The position numbers were made by a program, and so were the translations under genes. A stretch of DNA of 64,000 bases from JANXSD01 sp038206385 (GTDB lineage: Bacteria > Bacteroidota > Bacteroidia > AKYH767-A > OLB10). Under the pieces are notes generated by a model. It saw only the letters and a program-made list of their open reading frames with translations, made no database searches and was not told the origin of the DNA. Below are positions 9,376 to 18,001 of the stretch, in pieces (the stretch's first letter is position 1; every line of letters begins with the position of its first letter). The stretch is taken from assembly GCA_038206385.1 (NCBI GenBank), contig JBBRAW010000006.1, positions 1 to 64,000 of the forward strand, read 5' to 3'.

Positions 9376-9443
9376 TGGAGGGTATTTATCTCAGTAACTT
9401 TCCTAAGAAAAAATTAAATAAAACAGGAGAAATTCAACATTGA
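9375..9443 (+). CDS. Possible 22-codon upstream ORF, second of a TGATG-linked chain
   Basis: The ATG at 9375 is preceded at 9361-9365 by GGAGG, a Shine-Dalgarno match that is unusual for Bacteroidota. The peptide is basic in its middle (FPKKKLNK). Its TGA at 9441-9443 overlaps the ATG of the zinc-ribbon-like gene by one base, again as TGATG. This suggests translational coupling to the downstream gene, or a leader-peptide control. Confidence 0.35.
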   Translation: MEGIYLSNFPKKKLNKTGEIQH

Positions 9444-9751
9444 TGACAGATAAACTAGCAACTATGTTAAGCCATAACGGATCAACAAAGAAAAATCCAC
9501 CGCGGATTAATTTGAAACAAAAATTCTCAGAATTGATATGTAATGTTTTTGGCCATAACTGGCACTATAAGGATTATTCTAACTGGATAAAAGAAAATGG
9601 TGACCGTTATGAATTTAATGCTTCAAGAAATTGTTCCATTTGCGATCGAAATGAATATTTATATTCAAAATGGAAATACGAAGAAAAAAAATCACCATAC
9701 GATGTTGAAAGTGATTCGCGTTCATTGAGAAAGTTACCAAACATTAAATAA
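9443..9751 (+). CDS. Small zinc-ribbon-like protein (DUF1660-like pattern)
   Basis: The 102-residue protein has a basic N-terminus and then CNVFGHNWHY near residue 37 followed by NCSICDRNEY near residue 71. The Cys-x4-His ... Cys-x2-Cys arrangement is that of a small metal-binding fold seen in phage-type DUF1660 proteins; the family link is my inference from the pattern. No catalytic motif is seen. The ATG at 9443 is chosen over the TTG at 9440 because it overlaps the stop of the upstream mini-ORF. It is followed after 52 bases by the sigma-like gene. Confidence 0.6.
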   Translation: MTDKLATMLSHNGSTKKNPPRINLKQKFSELICNVFGHNWHYKDYSNWIKENGDRYEFNASRNCSICDRNEYLYSKWKYEEKKSPYDVESDSRSLRKLPNIK

Positions 9752-9803
9752 TTTCAAAACAATATCAATAATAGATTGTTCACTTCATCTAATATATAAT
9801 TAA

Positions 9804-10247
9804 ATGCCTTTTACTAAGAGAGAATATATAGAAAATATTTATGATGAATATTGCTCTATGATGTATGGCATTATCATAAAAATTACCAATGATGAAAAAG
9901 CAATTGAGACGATATTAACTAGTGTTTTTAAATCGTTATTGAAAGATGATTTCTTTGCTCTTAACCCTCATTGCATTCGAGCAAAAATAATTAAACTTAC
10001 AGTTCAAACGGCGTGTAATCAATTGAACTATGATGAACATTCCTATATCTGCTTTTCAGAAAAGACACCGCAATTGAATAACATCTTGTCTCATTATTCA
10101 ACTTCATCAAATCGAGAATTAGTAAATTCTAGTAGTTGTAATATGCTATTGCTTAGAGAGGAATTTAATTCAATTCGCGAAAATTTGCTGTTGAAGGGTA
10201 ATTCTAGGAAGATTCCAATGTATATAAATGAGAATGGCTTAAGTTAG
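9804..10247 (+). CDS. Orphan sigma-70 region-2-like protein lacking region 4
   Basis: The N-terminal ~60 residues of this 147-residue protein resemble the start of an ECF sigma factor region 2 (NIYDEYCSMMYGIIIKITND, then KAIETILTSVFKSLLKDD). The remaining ~85 residues are Ser/Asn/Leu-rich and show no region-4 helix-turn-helix, so it is unlikely to be a complete sigma factor. It could bind core polymerase or an anti-sigma factor as a partial mimic, or be a decayed sigma gene. Short Bacteroidota proteins of this kind with only the region-2-like part are known to me in general terms. It sits upstream of a lone receiver and a large kinase. Confidence 0.55.
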   Translation: MPFTKREYIENIYDEYCSMMYGIIIKITNDEKAIETILTSVFKSLLKDDFFALNPHCIRAKIIKLTVQTACNQLNYDEHSYICFSEKTPQLNNILSHYSTSSNRELVNSSSCNMLLLREEFNSIRENLLLKGNSRKIPMYINENGLS

Positions 10248-10619
10248 TTTAACTTTATGCTTTTCCTTAGATTCTTCTAGAGTTACCAATTAATAAGAGT
10301 AATTACTTAAATTGTTTATGCTTCTTTTATAAATTATTTAAACTGTGGAACCTTTTTCCCGATTATGTAAGCAATTTTAGATTAATAATAAAGATTTGTA
10401 AATAACCACTTTTTTTGCCATTTCGTGTACCTTTTACCTATAGAATTGAGAGATTGAAACTTTTCACAATATTTGAATTTATAAAAAAAAATTTCGCTAT
10501 TCATAATTTTAAGATTATATTGAATCTTTTAAATTTAAAAATCAAGTTCTGCTTGTTAATCAAATACAAAATATTAATTTCACCTAAAGTAATTCTTTGC
10601 ATAAAATGCTTACAAGCAA
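10248..10619. other. AT-rich intergenic region, no gene seen
   Basis: This 372-base stretch is very AT-rich. A TTG-initiated frame (10415-10639) runs through it and into the receiver gene, but it is low-complexity Ile/Leu/Lys/Phe sequence without a credible start. No clear promoter or hairpin was found. Confidence 0.5.
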
Positions 10620-11081
10620 ATGAACATGCGAATACTTAATATATTATTTGCTGATAACGATAAAGATGATTGCATGCTTTTTAAGGATGCAATTCAAGAT
10701 TTATCTATATCCGCAGAGATACTTAATTTTTATGATGATGAGCAATTATTGTATGAATTAAATAATGCAACAATTTTACCTGACATACTATTTCTTGACT
10801 TAAACATGCCACGTAAAAATGGGTTTGAATGTTTGAATGAAATAAAGCAACTTAAAAAATATGATCAACTTCCTGTAATTATTTTTTCAACTTCTTATGA
10901 GCAAAATATAGTAAATCTTTTATACAAGAATGGAGCTAATTATTATGTTAGGAAACCTGCTGCGTTTTCTGAATTAAAGAAAGTAATTCAAGAAGTTGTT
11001 TCGCTTACCCTTAAAGGAAATATTTCACTTCCTGTGAATGAAAATTTTGTTCATAGAGAAAAATTAAGAAATAACTCATGA
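10620..11081 (+). CDS. Stand-alone receiver-domain protein (CheY/Rcp-like)
   Basis: The 153-residue protein is a single receiver domain. Its acidic cluster is ADNDKDD near residue 11, the phospho-acceptor Asp lies in LFLDLNMPRKNGFE near residue 60, a switch Ser/Thr lies in VIIFSTSYE, and the conserved Lys lies in YYVRKPAAF. There is no output domain, so it should act by protein-protein contact. Its stop codon overlaps the start of the CheB-CheR-kinase gene (ATGA), which implies coupled translation. It is probably the partner of that kinase. Confidence 0.92.
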   Translation: MNMRILNILFADNDKDDCMLFKDAIQDLSISAEILNFYDDEQLLYELNNATILPDILFLDLNMPRKNGFECLNEIKQLKKYDQLPVIIFSTSYEQNIVNLLYKNGANYYVRKPAAFSELKKVIQEVVSLTLKGNISLPVNENFVHREKLRNNS

Positions 11082-14000
11082 TAAAAACTCCACCATTAAT
11101 CCATTCAACGAATCTTTTTCCTGTAGTAGGAATTGGAGCTTCTGCTGGTGGTCTTGATGCTTTTAAAAAATTACTCCATGCTATTCCTGATGATTCTGGG
11201 ATGGCCTTTGTCCTTGTACAACATTTGGATCCTAATCATGAAAGTATGTTGGCTGAAATACTTCAAAAGGTTACTACGATACCAGTATTGGAAATTTCGA
11301 ATGATATTAAAGTAGAGCCAAACCATATTTATGTAATACCAAGTAATAAAATGTTGGTAGCAAGTGATGGTGTTTTAAAACTCACACCTCGCACCGAAAA
11401 AGGATCAAGCAAATTCAATTTATCAATTGATTTGTTTTTTAAATCAATAGCAGAGATTCATCAATCGTATGCAATAGGTGTAGTATTATCTGGAACGGCG
11501 ACTGATGGAACAAAAGGATTAAAGGCAATAAAAGATAATGGCGGGATTACATTTGCACAAGAGGAATCGACGGCCGCTTTCGAAAGTATGCCTCACAGTG
11601 CCGTTGAAGCAGGAGTAGTAGATTTCATTTTGCCGCCTGAACAAATTCCTCAAAAAATTATTGAAGTAATTAAAAAAATATCTGGAAATAATAGCGAAGA
11701 GCAACGGATTCTGTTACAAGATGAAGAAGTATTCAAACAGATAATATCATTAATTCAAATACGTAAAAGGACTGATTTCACCTATTACAAACAAACTACC
11801 ATTCGTAGAAGAATTTTGCGTAGAATAGCATTAAAAAATAAAAGAGTTGCGAAAGAATATCTAACACTTCTAAAAGAAAATACAGAGGAGCTGGATTTGT
11901 TGTATCAAGATTTATTAATACCAGTAACAAGTTTTTTTCGTGATGCAAAAACCATTGAGAATTTATGCGAATCAATTTTCCCTTTGATAATAAAAAATAA
12001 AACTGCTGGAGAACCCATTCGTGTTTGGGTAGCTGGATGTAGTACTGGAGAAGAAGCGTATTCAATTGCAATCTGTTTAAAAGAATTTTTAGGAGACAAT
12101 CAACGTGTACAAATTTTTGCAACAGATTTAAGTGATGCTGCCATTGCAAAAGCACGTACCGGAAATTATTCAAAAAGTGATGTAGAATCAATTTCGTCGA
12201 AACGATTAAGCGAATTTTTTATTAATATAAATGGAAGTTTTCAATTAATTAAGCAAGTAAGAGATATGTGCATTTTCGCAAACCACAATTTCTTAAAAGA
12301 CCCGCCATTTGGAAAAATGGATTTAATAAGTTGTAGGAATGTTTTAATTTACATGGAGCCTTATTTGCAAAAAAAGGCTCTAACAACATTTCATTGTTCG
12401 TTAAATCCTAAAGGATTTTTATTGCTAGGAAAGTCAGAAACAACTAGTGGTGTTCCAGATTTTTTTGCATTAGCCGTTAAGAATGATAAGCTATTTTCTA
12501 GAAGAGAAACGCCAAACAGATTGATTCAAGTAGCTAGTCAACCTGCTGAACAAAATATTAATTACAAAAATAATACTATCAAAATCGAAAATATTCGCAC
12601 CGACTTTCAAAAGTCTGCTGATGAGATTCTACTCAGCAAATATACCCCCGCTGGCGTTGTTGTAAATGAGTTAATGAACATTGTACATTTTCGTGGAGGA
12701 ACAGGCAACTTTTTAGAACAATCTCCAGGTAAACCAACCCATAATTTATTGCAGATGGCCAAACACGGTTTATCTTTTGAATTGCGCAATATCTTACATA
12801 AAGTTAAGAAGGAGAAGAAAACCGTTTTAAAAGAAAATATTCCTCTTCAAGTAGATGGTTCAATTCACAACATCTCGATTGAAGCAATACCACTACCGAA
12901 TAGCATTGAACCTTATTATTTGATTCTCTTTCACGATAGCTATTCCTCTAACGATAAGCATTTGTTGATGATTAATGAGACATCTGATTCTTCTAAAAGC
13001 AATAAAGATGAAAAGGATTTGCGAATACAACAATTAGAAAGAGAATTAGATCTAGCTCGTGAAGATATGCGTAGTATCACGGAGGAACAAGAAGCAGCTA
13101 ATGAAGAACTACAACGTGCAAATGAAGAACTTTTAAGTGGTAGTGAAGAACTTCAAAGTTTAAATGAAGAACTAGAAACGAATAAAGAAGAATTACAAAG
13201 CACGAATGAAGAGTTGACGGTTGTAAATCATGAAATTATTAGTTTAAACGAACTGATAACGGAGTCACGTGATTACTCAGAAGCGATTGTTGCTACTGTT
13301 CATACTCCATTAATTGTATTAAATAATCAGCTAAAAATAAAATCAGCAAACCAAGCATTTTATAAAACGTTTCAAGTTAATGAAAAAGAAACGGAGGATA
13401 AATTAATTTACGATATAGGAAATAAACAATGGGATATTCCAGCATTGAGAATTCTACTGGAAAAAATACTTCCAGAGCAATCTAAAATATTAGACTACGA
13501 AGTTTCTCATACTTTTCAATCAATCGGAGAAAGAGTTATGCGTTTGAATGCTCAAGAAATTAAAAGAGATGAGCTGTCGAACAAATTAATTTTACTCGCT
13601 ATTCAAGATATTACTGAAGAAAAAAAATTAGAGAATATTGTAAAAAAGAGCAATGATCATTTTAGAAATCTTGTGAAAATTTTACCAGCAGCAGTATATT
13701 CTTGTGATTTGGAAGGACGCATTACTTTTTACAATGATGCTGCTGCAAAATTATGGGGACATAATCCAGAGTTAAACATAGATTTATGGTGCGGCTCAAC
13801 CAAAATATATACACCTGATGGTATAAAAGTTCCAATGGAGGAAAGTCCGATGGCCATATCGTTAAAGAAAGATATTGCAATAATAAATAAAGAAATTATT
13901 ATTGAACGACTCGACGGTTCTCGATTAAATGTAATTGTTAATCCACAACCAGAATATAATTTACTAGGAGAAAGGGTTGGTTCTTTAAATATAGTTATTG

Positions 14001-14836
14001 ATATTACTGAACAAGTTAATGCAAAAAATAAGAATCTACAAGATCAAAAAGATTTATCCACTATTCTGGAAGAAAAAATAAAGCTAAGAACAAAAGAATT
14101 AAGTGATGCTAATGAATTGCTTTTGCAAAAAAATCAAGAGCTCGAATCATTTACTTTTATTTCTAGTCATGATTTACAAGAACCATTGCGCAAAATTCAA
14201 ACTTTTTCTTCTCGTATTTTAGAAAAAGAAAAATTATCGGAAACTGGTAAAGATTATTTTCAACGTATGCAATCCGCCGCATCACGGATGCAAACTCTCA
14301 TTGATGATTTACTTACTTTTTCCAGAATAAGCACAATCGACCGAAAGTTTGAATTAATCAATTTACGTGTAATTATTGATGAAGTAAAAAATGAACTTCA
14401 TGAAACTATTAATGAAAAGCATGCGATTTTAGAAGAGTTTGAACTTTGTGATGTAAGAATTATTCCTTTTCAATTTCGTCAGTTACTACATAACATAATT
14501 AATAATTCACTTAAATTTAGTAAAACAAATCAACCTCCGCACATTGTAATTAACTCTAGCATATCATTAGGGAAGAACTTTAATAACACTGAATTATTAC
14601 CTGAAGTTACGTATTCTCATATTTCCATTACGGATAATGGAATTGGTTTCGAGCAGCATTTTGAATCAAGAATTTTTGAGGTTTTTCAAAAACTTCATCG
14701 TCGAGATGAATATGCAGGAACAGGAATTGGCTTGGCAATTGTGAAAAAAGTGGTAGATAATCACAATGGTATTATAGATGTGCATAGTGAATTAGGAAAA
14801 GGCACAACTTTCAATATTTATCTTCCAACTTTTTAA
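11078..14836 (+). CDS. CheB-CheR-PAS-histidine kinase hybrid
   Basis: The 1252-residue signalling protein joins four modules. A CheB methylesterase domain (about 13-195) retains Ser22 in GASAGG, His49 in VQHLDPNHE and Asp143 in GTATDGT. A CheR methyltransferase domain (about 215-480) has the SAM loop VAGCSTGEEAYS and the late motif SCRNVLIYM. A long Glu/Asn/Leu coiled coil of the EELQSLNEELETNKEE type follows (about 650-725), then two PAS domains (about 730-990). The end is a HisKA/HATPase unit (His1031 in SSHDLQEPLRK; DNGIGF; GTGIGLA). CheB here has no receiver of its own; the adjacent lone receiver may supply that input. No chemoreceptor genes are nearby, so the methyl substrate is unknown. 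Confidence 0.93.
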   Translation: MIKTPPLIHSTNLFPVVGIGASAGGLDAFKKLLHAIPDDSGMAFVLVQHLDPNHESMLAEILQKVTTIPVLEISNDIKVEPNHIYVIPSNKMLVASDGVLKLTPRTEKGSSKFNLSIDLFFKSIAEIHQSYAIGVVLSGTATDGTKGLKAIKDNGGITFAQEESTAAFESMPHSAVEAGVVDFILPPEQIPQKIIEVIKKISGNNSEEQRILLQDEEVFKQIISLIQIRKRTDFTYYKQTTIRRRILRRIALKNKRVAKEYLTLLKENTEELDLLYQDLLIPVTSFFRDAKTIENLCESIFPLIIKNKTAGEPIRVWVAGCSTGEEAYSIAICLKEFLGDNQRVQIFATDLSDAAIAKARTGNYSKSDVESISSKRLSEFFININGSFQLIKQVRDMCIFANHNFLKDPPFGKMDLISCRNVLIYMEPYLQKKALTTFHCSLNPKGFLLLGKSETTSGVPDFFALAVKNDKLFSRRETPNRLIQVASQPAEQNINYKNNTIKIENIRTDFQKSADEILLSKYTPAGVVVNELMNIVHFRGGTGNFLEQSPGKPTHNLLQMAKHGLSFELRNILHKVKKEKKTVLKENIPLQVDGSIHNISIEAIPLPNSIEPYYLILFHDSYSSNDKHLLMINETSDSSKSNKDEKDLRIQQLERELDLAREDMRSITEEQEAANEELQRANEELLSGSEELQSLNEELETNKEELQSTNEELTVVNHEIISLNELITESRDYSEAIVATVHTPLIVLNNQLKIKSANQAFYKTFQVNEKETEDKLIYDIGNKQWDIPALRILLEKILPEQSKILDYEVSHTFQSIGERVMRLNAQEIKRDELSNKLILLAIQDITEEKKLENIVKKSNDHFRNLVKILPAAVYSCDLEGRITFYNDAAAKLWGHNPELNIDLWCGSTKIYTPDGIKVPMEESPMAISLKKDIAIINKEIIIERLDGSRLNVIVNPQPEYNLLGERVGSLNIVIDITEQVNAKNKNLQDQKDLSTILEEKIKLRTKELSDANELLLQKNQELESFTFISSHDLQEPLRKIQTFSSRILEKEKLSETGKDYFQRMQSAASRMQTLIDDLLTFSRISTIDRKFELINLRVIIDEVKNELHETINEKHAILEEFELCDVRIIPFQFRQLLHNIINNSLKFSKTNQPPHIVINSSISLGKNFNNTELLPEVTYSHISITDNGIGFEQHFESRIFEVFQKLHRRDEYAGTGIGLAIVKKVVDNHNGIIDVHSELGKGTTFNIYLPTF

Positions 14837-14920
14837 TAACATAACTATTTACATTTATAAACGATATACATTTTGCCATGTTATGTATGAATTAGTTTAC
14901 TGAAACTGTCAACATAGTTG

Positions 14921-14935
14921 TGGCATGAGTTTTTA
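14921..14935 (+). promoter_or_regulatory. TGGCAY-N-A-N-TTTTTA motif, copy B
   Basis: TGGCATGAGTTTTTA lies with its GG 45 bases before the ATG of the small membrane protein gene at 14967. Identical-pattern copies occur at 16345 and 19024, also upstream of genes and on the sense strand. Confidence 0.5.
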
Positions 14936-14966
14936 TTATTTGTAGTAAACATAAAAAAATACTATT

Positions 14967-15125
14967 ATGGGAAATTTACTCTATGTACTCGCAGTCATAC
15001 TAATAATTGGTTGGCTAATTGGTTTTGTTGGATATCATGTAGGTGGTGGATTAATTCACTTACTACTTGTTATTGCTGTAATTGCAATTCTTCTTAGAGT
15101 TATTCAAGGGAATAAACCAATTTAA
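14967..15125 (+). CDS. 52-residue membrane protein, lmo0937-like
   Basis: The product has two hydrophobic helices (LYVLAVILIIGWLIGFV and LIHLLLVIAVIAILLRVI) separated by the short turn GYHVGGG. This length and two-helix layout match the lmo0937 (DUF5670-type) small membrane proteins, which have no known enzymatic role and are often linked with envelope stress; the stress link is inference here. The ATG is preceded by motif copy B, and a small lipoprotein gene follows after 35 bases before a strong terminator. Confidence 0.8.
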   Translation: MGNLLYVLAVILIIGWLIGFVGYHVGGGLIHLLLVIAVIAILLRVIQGNKPI

Positions 15126-15160
15126 AGATTTAATTAAAATTGATTTCAACAATATAAACT

Positions 15161-15334
15161 ATGAAAATTTCAAAATTTATTCTTCTTTTTAATTTCATTT
15201 CGATACTCTTTATATTGAGTTCCTGTTCAGCAATTGCTGGAATATTTAAAGCTGGAATGGGGTTTGGGATTTTTGTTGTAATTGCTATATTAGTAATTAT
15301 TGTTGGAATAGTTGCAAAAAACCGAGCAAAGTAA
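15161..15334 (+). CDS. 57-residue lipoprotein with a C-terminal membrane helix
   Basis: The peptide begins with a lipoprotein signal sequence ending in LSSC (Cys22). It continues with SAIAGIFKAGMGFGIF and a second hydrophobic helix (VVIAILVIIVGIVA), then a basic end NRAK. Short proteins of this form are common in Bacteroidota and have no established role; some are misnamed phosphatidate cytidylyltransferase in databases. It is predicted to form a two-gene transcript with the upstream small membrane protein. Confidence 0.75.
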   Translation: MKISKFILLFNFISILFILSSCSAIAGIFKAGMGFGIFVVIAILVIIVGIVAKNRAK

Positions 15335-15394
15335 AATTTGTTTAGTAATTAAATTTATTGCTTAGATAAATAAATTTATATGTTGAAATTAATT

Positions 15395-15428
15395 TAAGGG
15401 GCTTTGCTACAATTTGCAAAGCCCCTTA
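15395..15428. terminator. Bidirectional hairpin terminator
   Basis: A perfect 13-bp stem (TAAGGGGCTTTGC / GCAAAGCCCCTTA) encloses an 8-base loop. It lies between the rightward small lipoprotein gene and the leftward hydrolase gene and can serve both. Confidence 0.9.
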
Positions 15429-15464
15429 CTTATTAATTATAAAACAAAAAATTTGATTACACTT

Positions 15465-16295
15465 TTATGATTTCAGAAACTGCAGTAAATCATCATTGAG
15501 TCTTTCCTTGTGTGTAAACCATAAACCATGAGCTGCATCTTCATAAATTATATATTTATTAGTAGGTATTAATTTTGTTGATTCATCAGATGTCGTTAAA
15601 ATTGGAACAGTTTGATCTAATTTACCATGTATGATCAATGTGGGTACTGTAACTGATTTCATCTCTTCGCGGAAGTCGGTTGAAGAGAAGGCGATCGCAC
15701 ATTCTTTCGTTGCTTTAGGTGAAGCTACACCACCCAAAAGTTTATAAAATTCAAGCGAGGAATCACTAAGTGGATTCACTGCTGTATCCACTCCGAAAAA
15801 CACTTTTCCAAACTCATCTAAGAATGCCATTCGATCGGTTTGAATTGCTGCAAGCATCTTATCAAATTCTTCCTGGGGAACTCCATTCTCGTTTGTATCT
15901 GTTTTTAACATATAAGGTGTAATCGCAGATATCAAAACAACTTTAGAAATATTATCTCCATTAAATTTTGAGAAATAGCGTATAATTTCCCCACCTCCCA
16001 TGCTAAAACCAACTAGAGTAACTCTTTTGAGTTGCAGATGTAGAATAAGTTCGTGTAAGTCATTAGTAAGCGTATCGTAATCATAAACACCCCATGGTTT
16101 AGAGGAATGCCCGAATCCACGTCTGTCGTATGCAATCACGCGAAAGCCATTGTTTACAATTGTATCAATTTGATATTCCCACATTTCTTTGCTTAGTGGC
16201 CATCCCGAAATAAGAATCACAGGATCCCCTGCACCGAAATCAGTATAGGCAATTGTAACTTCTTCCGTTCCATTAACTATTGCTAAATTTTTCAT
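15465..16295 (-). CDS. Alpha/beta hydrolase (chloroperoxidase/arylesterase type)
   Basis: The 276-residue protein has the alpha/beta-hydrolase fold signature: oxyanion strand ILISGWPLS, YDRRGFGHSSKPWGVYDYDT, and the nucleophile elbow GFSMGGGE (Ser98). The acid residue lies in HGKLDQTVP and the catalytic His in DAAHGLWFTHKERLN. This set is typical of cofactor-free haloperoxidases and aryl esterases; the physiological substrate cannot be read from sequence. No signal peptide is seen, so it is cytoplasmic. It is transcribed away from the Mla operon and ends at a shared terminator. Confidence 0.88.
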   Translation of the reverse strand: MKNLAIVNGTEEVTIAYTDFGAGDPVILISGWPLSKEMWEYQIDTIVNNGFRVIAYDRRGFGHSSKPWGVYDYDTLTNDLHELILHLQLKRVTLVGFSMGGGEIIRYFSKFNGDNISKVVLISAITPYMLKTDTNENGVPQEEFDKMLAAIQTDRMAFLDEFGKVFFGVDTAVNPLSDSSLEFYKLLGGVASPKATKECAIAFSSTDFREEMKSVTVPTLIIHGKLDQTVPILTTSDESTKLIPTNKYIIYEDAAHGLWFTHKERLNDDLLQFLKS

Positions 16296-16344
16296 TTATG
16301 TTTTTTTCTTAAAACTAAAATTATATGCCAGACAAAAATTTTGA

Positions 16345-16359
16345 TGGCACAACTTTTTA
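16345..16359 (+). promoter_or_regulatory. TGGCAY-N-A-N-TTTTTA motif, copy C
   Basis: TGGCACAACTTTTTA lies with its GG 62 bases before the GTG start of the MlaE-type gene. The first six bases equal the sigma-54 -24 consensus, but the -12 position has TTTA instead of TTGC. Confidence 0.45.
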
Positions 16360-16407
16360 AATAGAATCGTATTATTAATAATTTGAATCCTATTAATCAA
16401 TAATAAT

Positions 16408-17214
16408 GTGCGATTGAGTGAACCTTCAAATACAATTAAGAAATATATATTCTCTAAAGGGATTGATGAATATTTCAATCATATTTACAAGGCATATTTA
16501 TTCACATTATCTTTCTTCAAGCAAGCCTTAAAACGTCCATTTCACTTTCGTGAAATTATTAATCAATCGTTTGAGGTAGGAATAAAATCACTTTCACTAA
16601 TTACACTTACTGGATTTATTATTGGTGTTGTTTTTACAAAACAATCGCGCCCTTCCTTAGAAAATTTTGGTGCTACTTCTTGGCTTCCCTCTTTAATTGG
16701 TATTGCTATAGTAAAGGCATTAGGTCCGTTAGTAACTGCACTTATTTGTTCAGGAAAAGTAGGATCAAGTATTGGTGCGGAACTGGGCTCTATGAAAGTT
16801 ACGGAACAAATAGATGCAATGGAAGTATCAGCAATAAATCCTTACAAATATTTAGTTGTTACACGTGTTTGGGCAACGATGATTATGATTCCCATTTTAT
16901 CCCTGTATTGTAGCTTTGTTGGATTACTAGGTTCTTATGTAAATGTACATTCAGAAGAAGCTACAAGTTTTATCAACTTTTATAAAAACGCATTTTCAAC
17001 CATCACTTTTATAGATCTATTTTCATCTGTGATTAAATCCATAGTCTTTGGCTTTACAATCGGTATTGTAGGATGCTACAAAGGCTTTCATGCCACTCAA
17101 GGTACACGTGGTGTTGGCAGAGCTGCAAATCAAGCTGTGGTGCTCTCTATGTTCTTGGTTTTTATTGAAGAAATTGTAATTGTACAAGTTGCAAATTGGT
17201 TTAGAAATTATTAA
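16408..17214 (+). CDS. mlaE: MlaE-family phospholipid transporter permease
   Basis: The 268-residue membrane protein carries the MlaE signature ALGPLVTALICSGKVGSS followed by GAELGSMKVTEQIDAMEV, and five or six membrane helices. With the ATPase and MCE protein that follow, it forms an ABC system that moves phospholipid between inner and outer membranes. A GTG start at 16408 is used because no ATG exists in frame upstream of the conserved part; a TTG at 16414 is the alternative. The ATPase gene starts 4 bases after its stop. Confidence 0.93.
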   Translation: MRLSEPSNTIKKYIFSKGIDEYFNHIYKAYLFTLSFFKQALKRPFHFREIINQSFEVGIKSLSLITLTGFIIGVVFTKQSRPSLENFGATSWLPSLIGIAIVKALGPLVTALICSGKVGSSIGAELGSMKVTEQIDAMEVSAINPYKYLVVTRVWATMIMIPILSLYCSFVGLLGSYVNVHSEEATSFINFYKNAFSTITFIDLFSSVIKSIVFGFTIGIVGCYKGFHATQGTRGVGRAANQAVVLSMFLVFIEEIVIVQVANWFRNY

Positions 17215-17218
17215 AGCG

Positions 17219-17998
17219 ATGGAGATTAATAAACCTACTCATACTATTAATAAATCTGAATCCGTAATTATTATTAAAGATCTCCATAAATCATTTGGCG
17301 AATTAGAAGTATTAAAAGGAATTGATTTAAATGTTTTTAAGGGAGAAAATATTGCAGTGCTAGGAAAATCAGGAACAGGTAAATCGGTGCTTATAAAAAC
17401 AATAGTTGGTTTATTGAAACCAGATAAGGGAACTGTTGAAGTGCTGGGTAAAGAGGTGGATACTTTAAGTGGAAAGGAGTTAGATGCCCTTCGATTACGT
17501 ATTGGCTTCTCGTTTCAAAATAGCGCTTTGTATGATAGCATGAATATTTATCAAAACTTAGCGTTTCCGTTAACTATGAATATAAAAAATCTTAGTAAGA
17601 ATGAAGTCAATCAAGCTGTAGAAGAAGTGCTTGACTCTGTGGGATTAAAAGATAAAATTTATCAAATGCCATCAGATCTTTCAGGCGGGCAACGCAAGCG
17701 AATTGGAATAGCGCGTACGTTAATTTTAAAACCCGAAATAATGCTGTATGACGAACCAACATCAGGATTAGATCCAATTACTAGTAGTGAAATTAACGAC
17801 CTCATTAATGAAGTACAACAGCAATACAACACAAGTTCTGTGATCATAACACATGACTTGACTTGCGCAAAAAAAACAGGAAATCGAGTTGCAATGTTAC
17901 TTGAAGGAAAATTTCTAAAGATTGGAACCTTTGATGATGTATTTGAAAGTGATGACGATCGAATAAAAAGTTTTTTTAATTACAATTTTATACAATAA
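17219..17998 (+). CDS. mlaF: MlaF-family ABC transporter ATPase
   Basis: The 259-residue cytoplasmic ATPase has Walker A GKSGTGKS, Q-loop FSFQNSALYDSMN, ABC signature LSGGQRKR, Walker B MLYDEPTSGLDP and the H-loop TSSVIITHD. It powers the lipid transporter formed with the MlaE permease and MCE protein. The ATG at 17219 is chosen; an upstream TTG at 17180 would extend it 13 codons into the permease gene. The MCE gene begins 3 bases after its stop. Confidence 0.95.
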   Translation: MEINKPTHTINKSESVIIIKDLHKSFGELEVLKGIDLNVFKGENIAVLGKSGTGKSVLIKTIVGLLKPDKGTVEVLGKEVDTLSGKELDALRLRIGFSFQNSALYDSMNIYQNLAFPLTMNIKNLSKNEVNQAVEEVLDSVGLKDKIYQMPSDLSGGQRKRIGIARTLILKPEIMLYDEPTSGLDPITSSEINDLINEVQQQYNTSSVIITHDLTCAKKTGNRVAMLLEGKFLKIGTFDDVFESDDDRIKSFFNYNFIQ

Positions 17999-18001
17999 AC
18001 A

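Noticed and set aside
10415..10639. A 74-codon TTG-started frame before the receiver gene
   Set aside because: It is low-complexity Ile/Leu/Lys/Phe sequence, lacks a credible start and runs into the start of the receiver gene.
11796..12191. A 131-codon minus-strand frame
   Set aside because: It is antisense to the CheR domain of the hybrid kinase, which has intact motifs on the plus strand.
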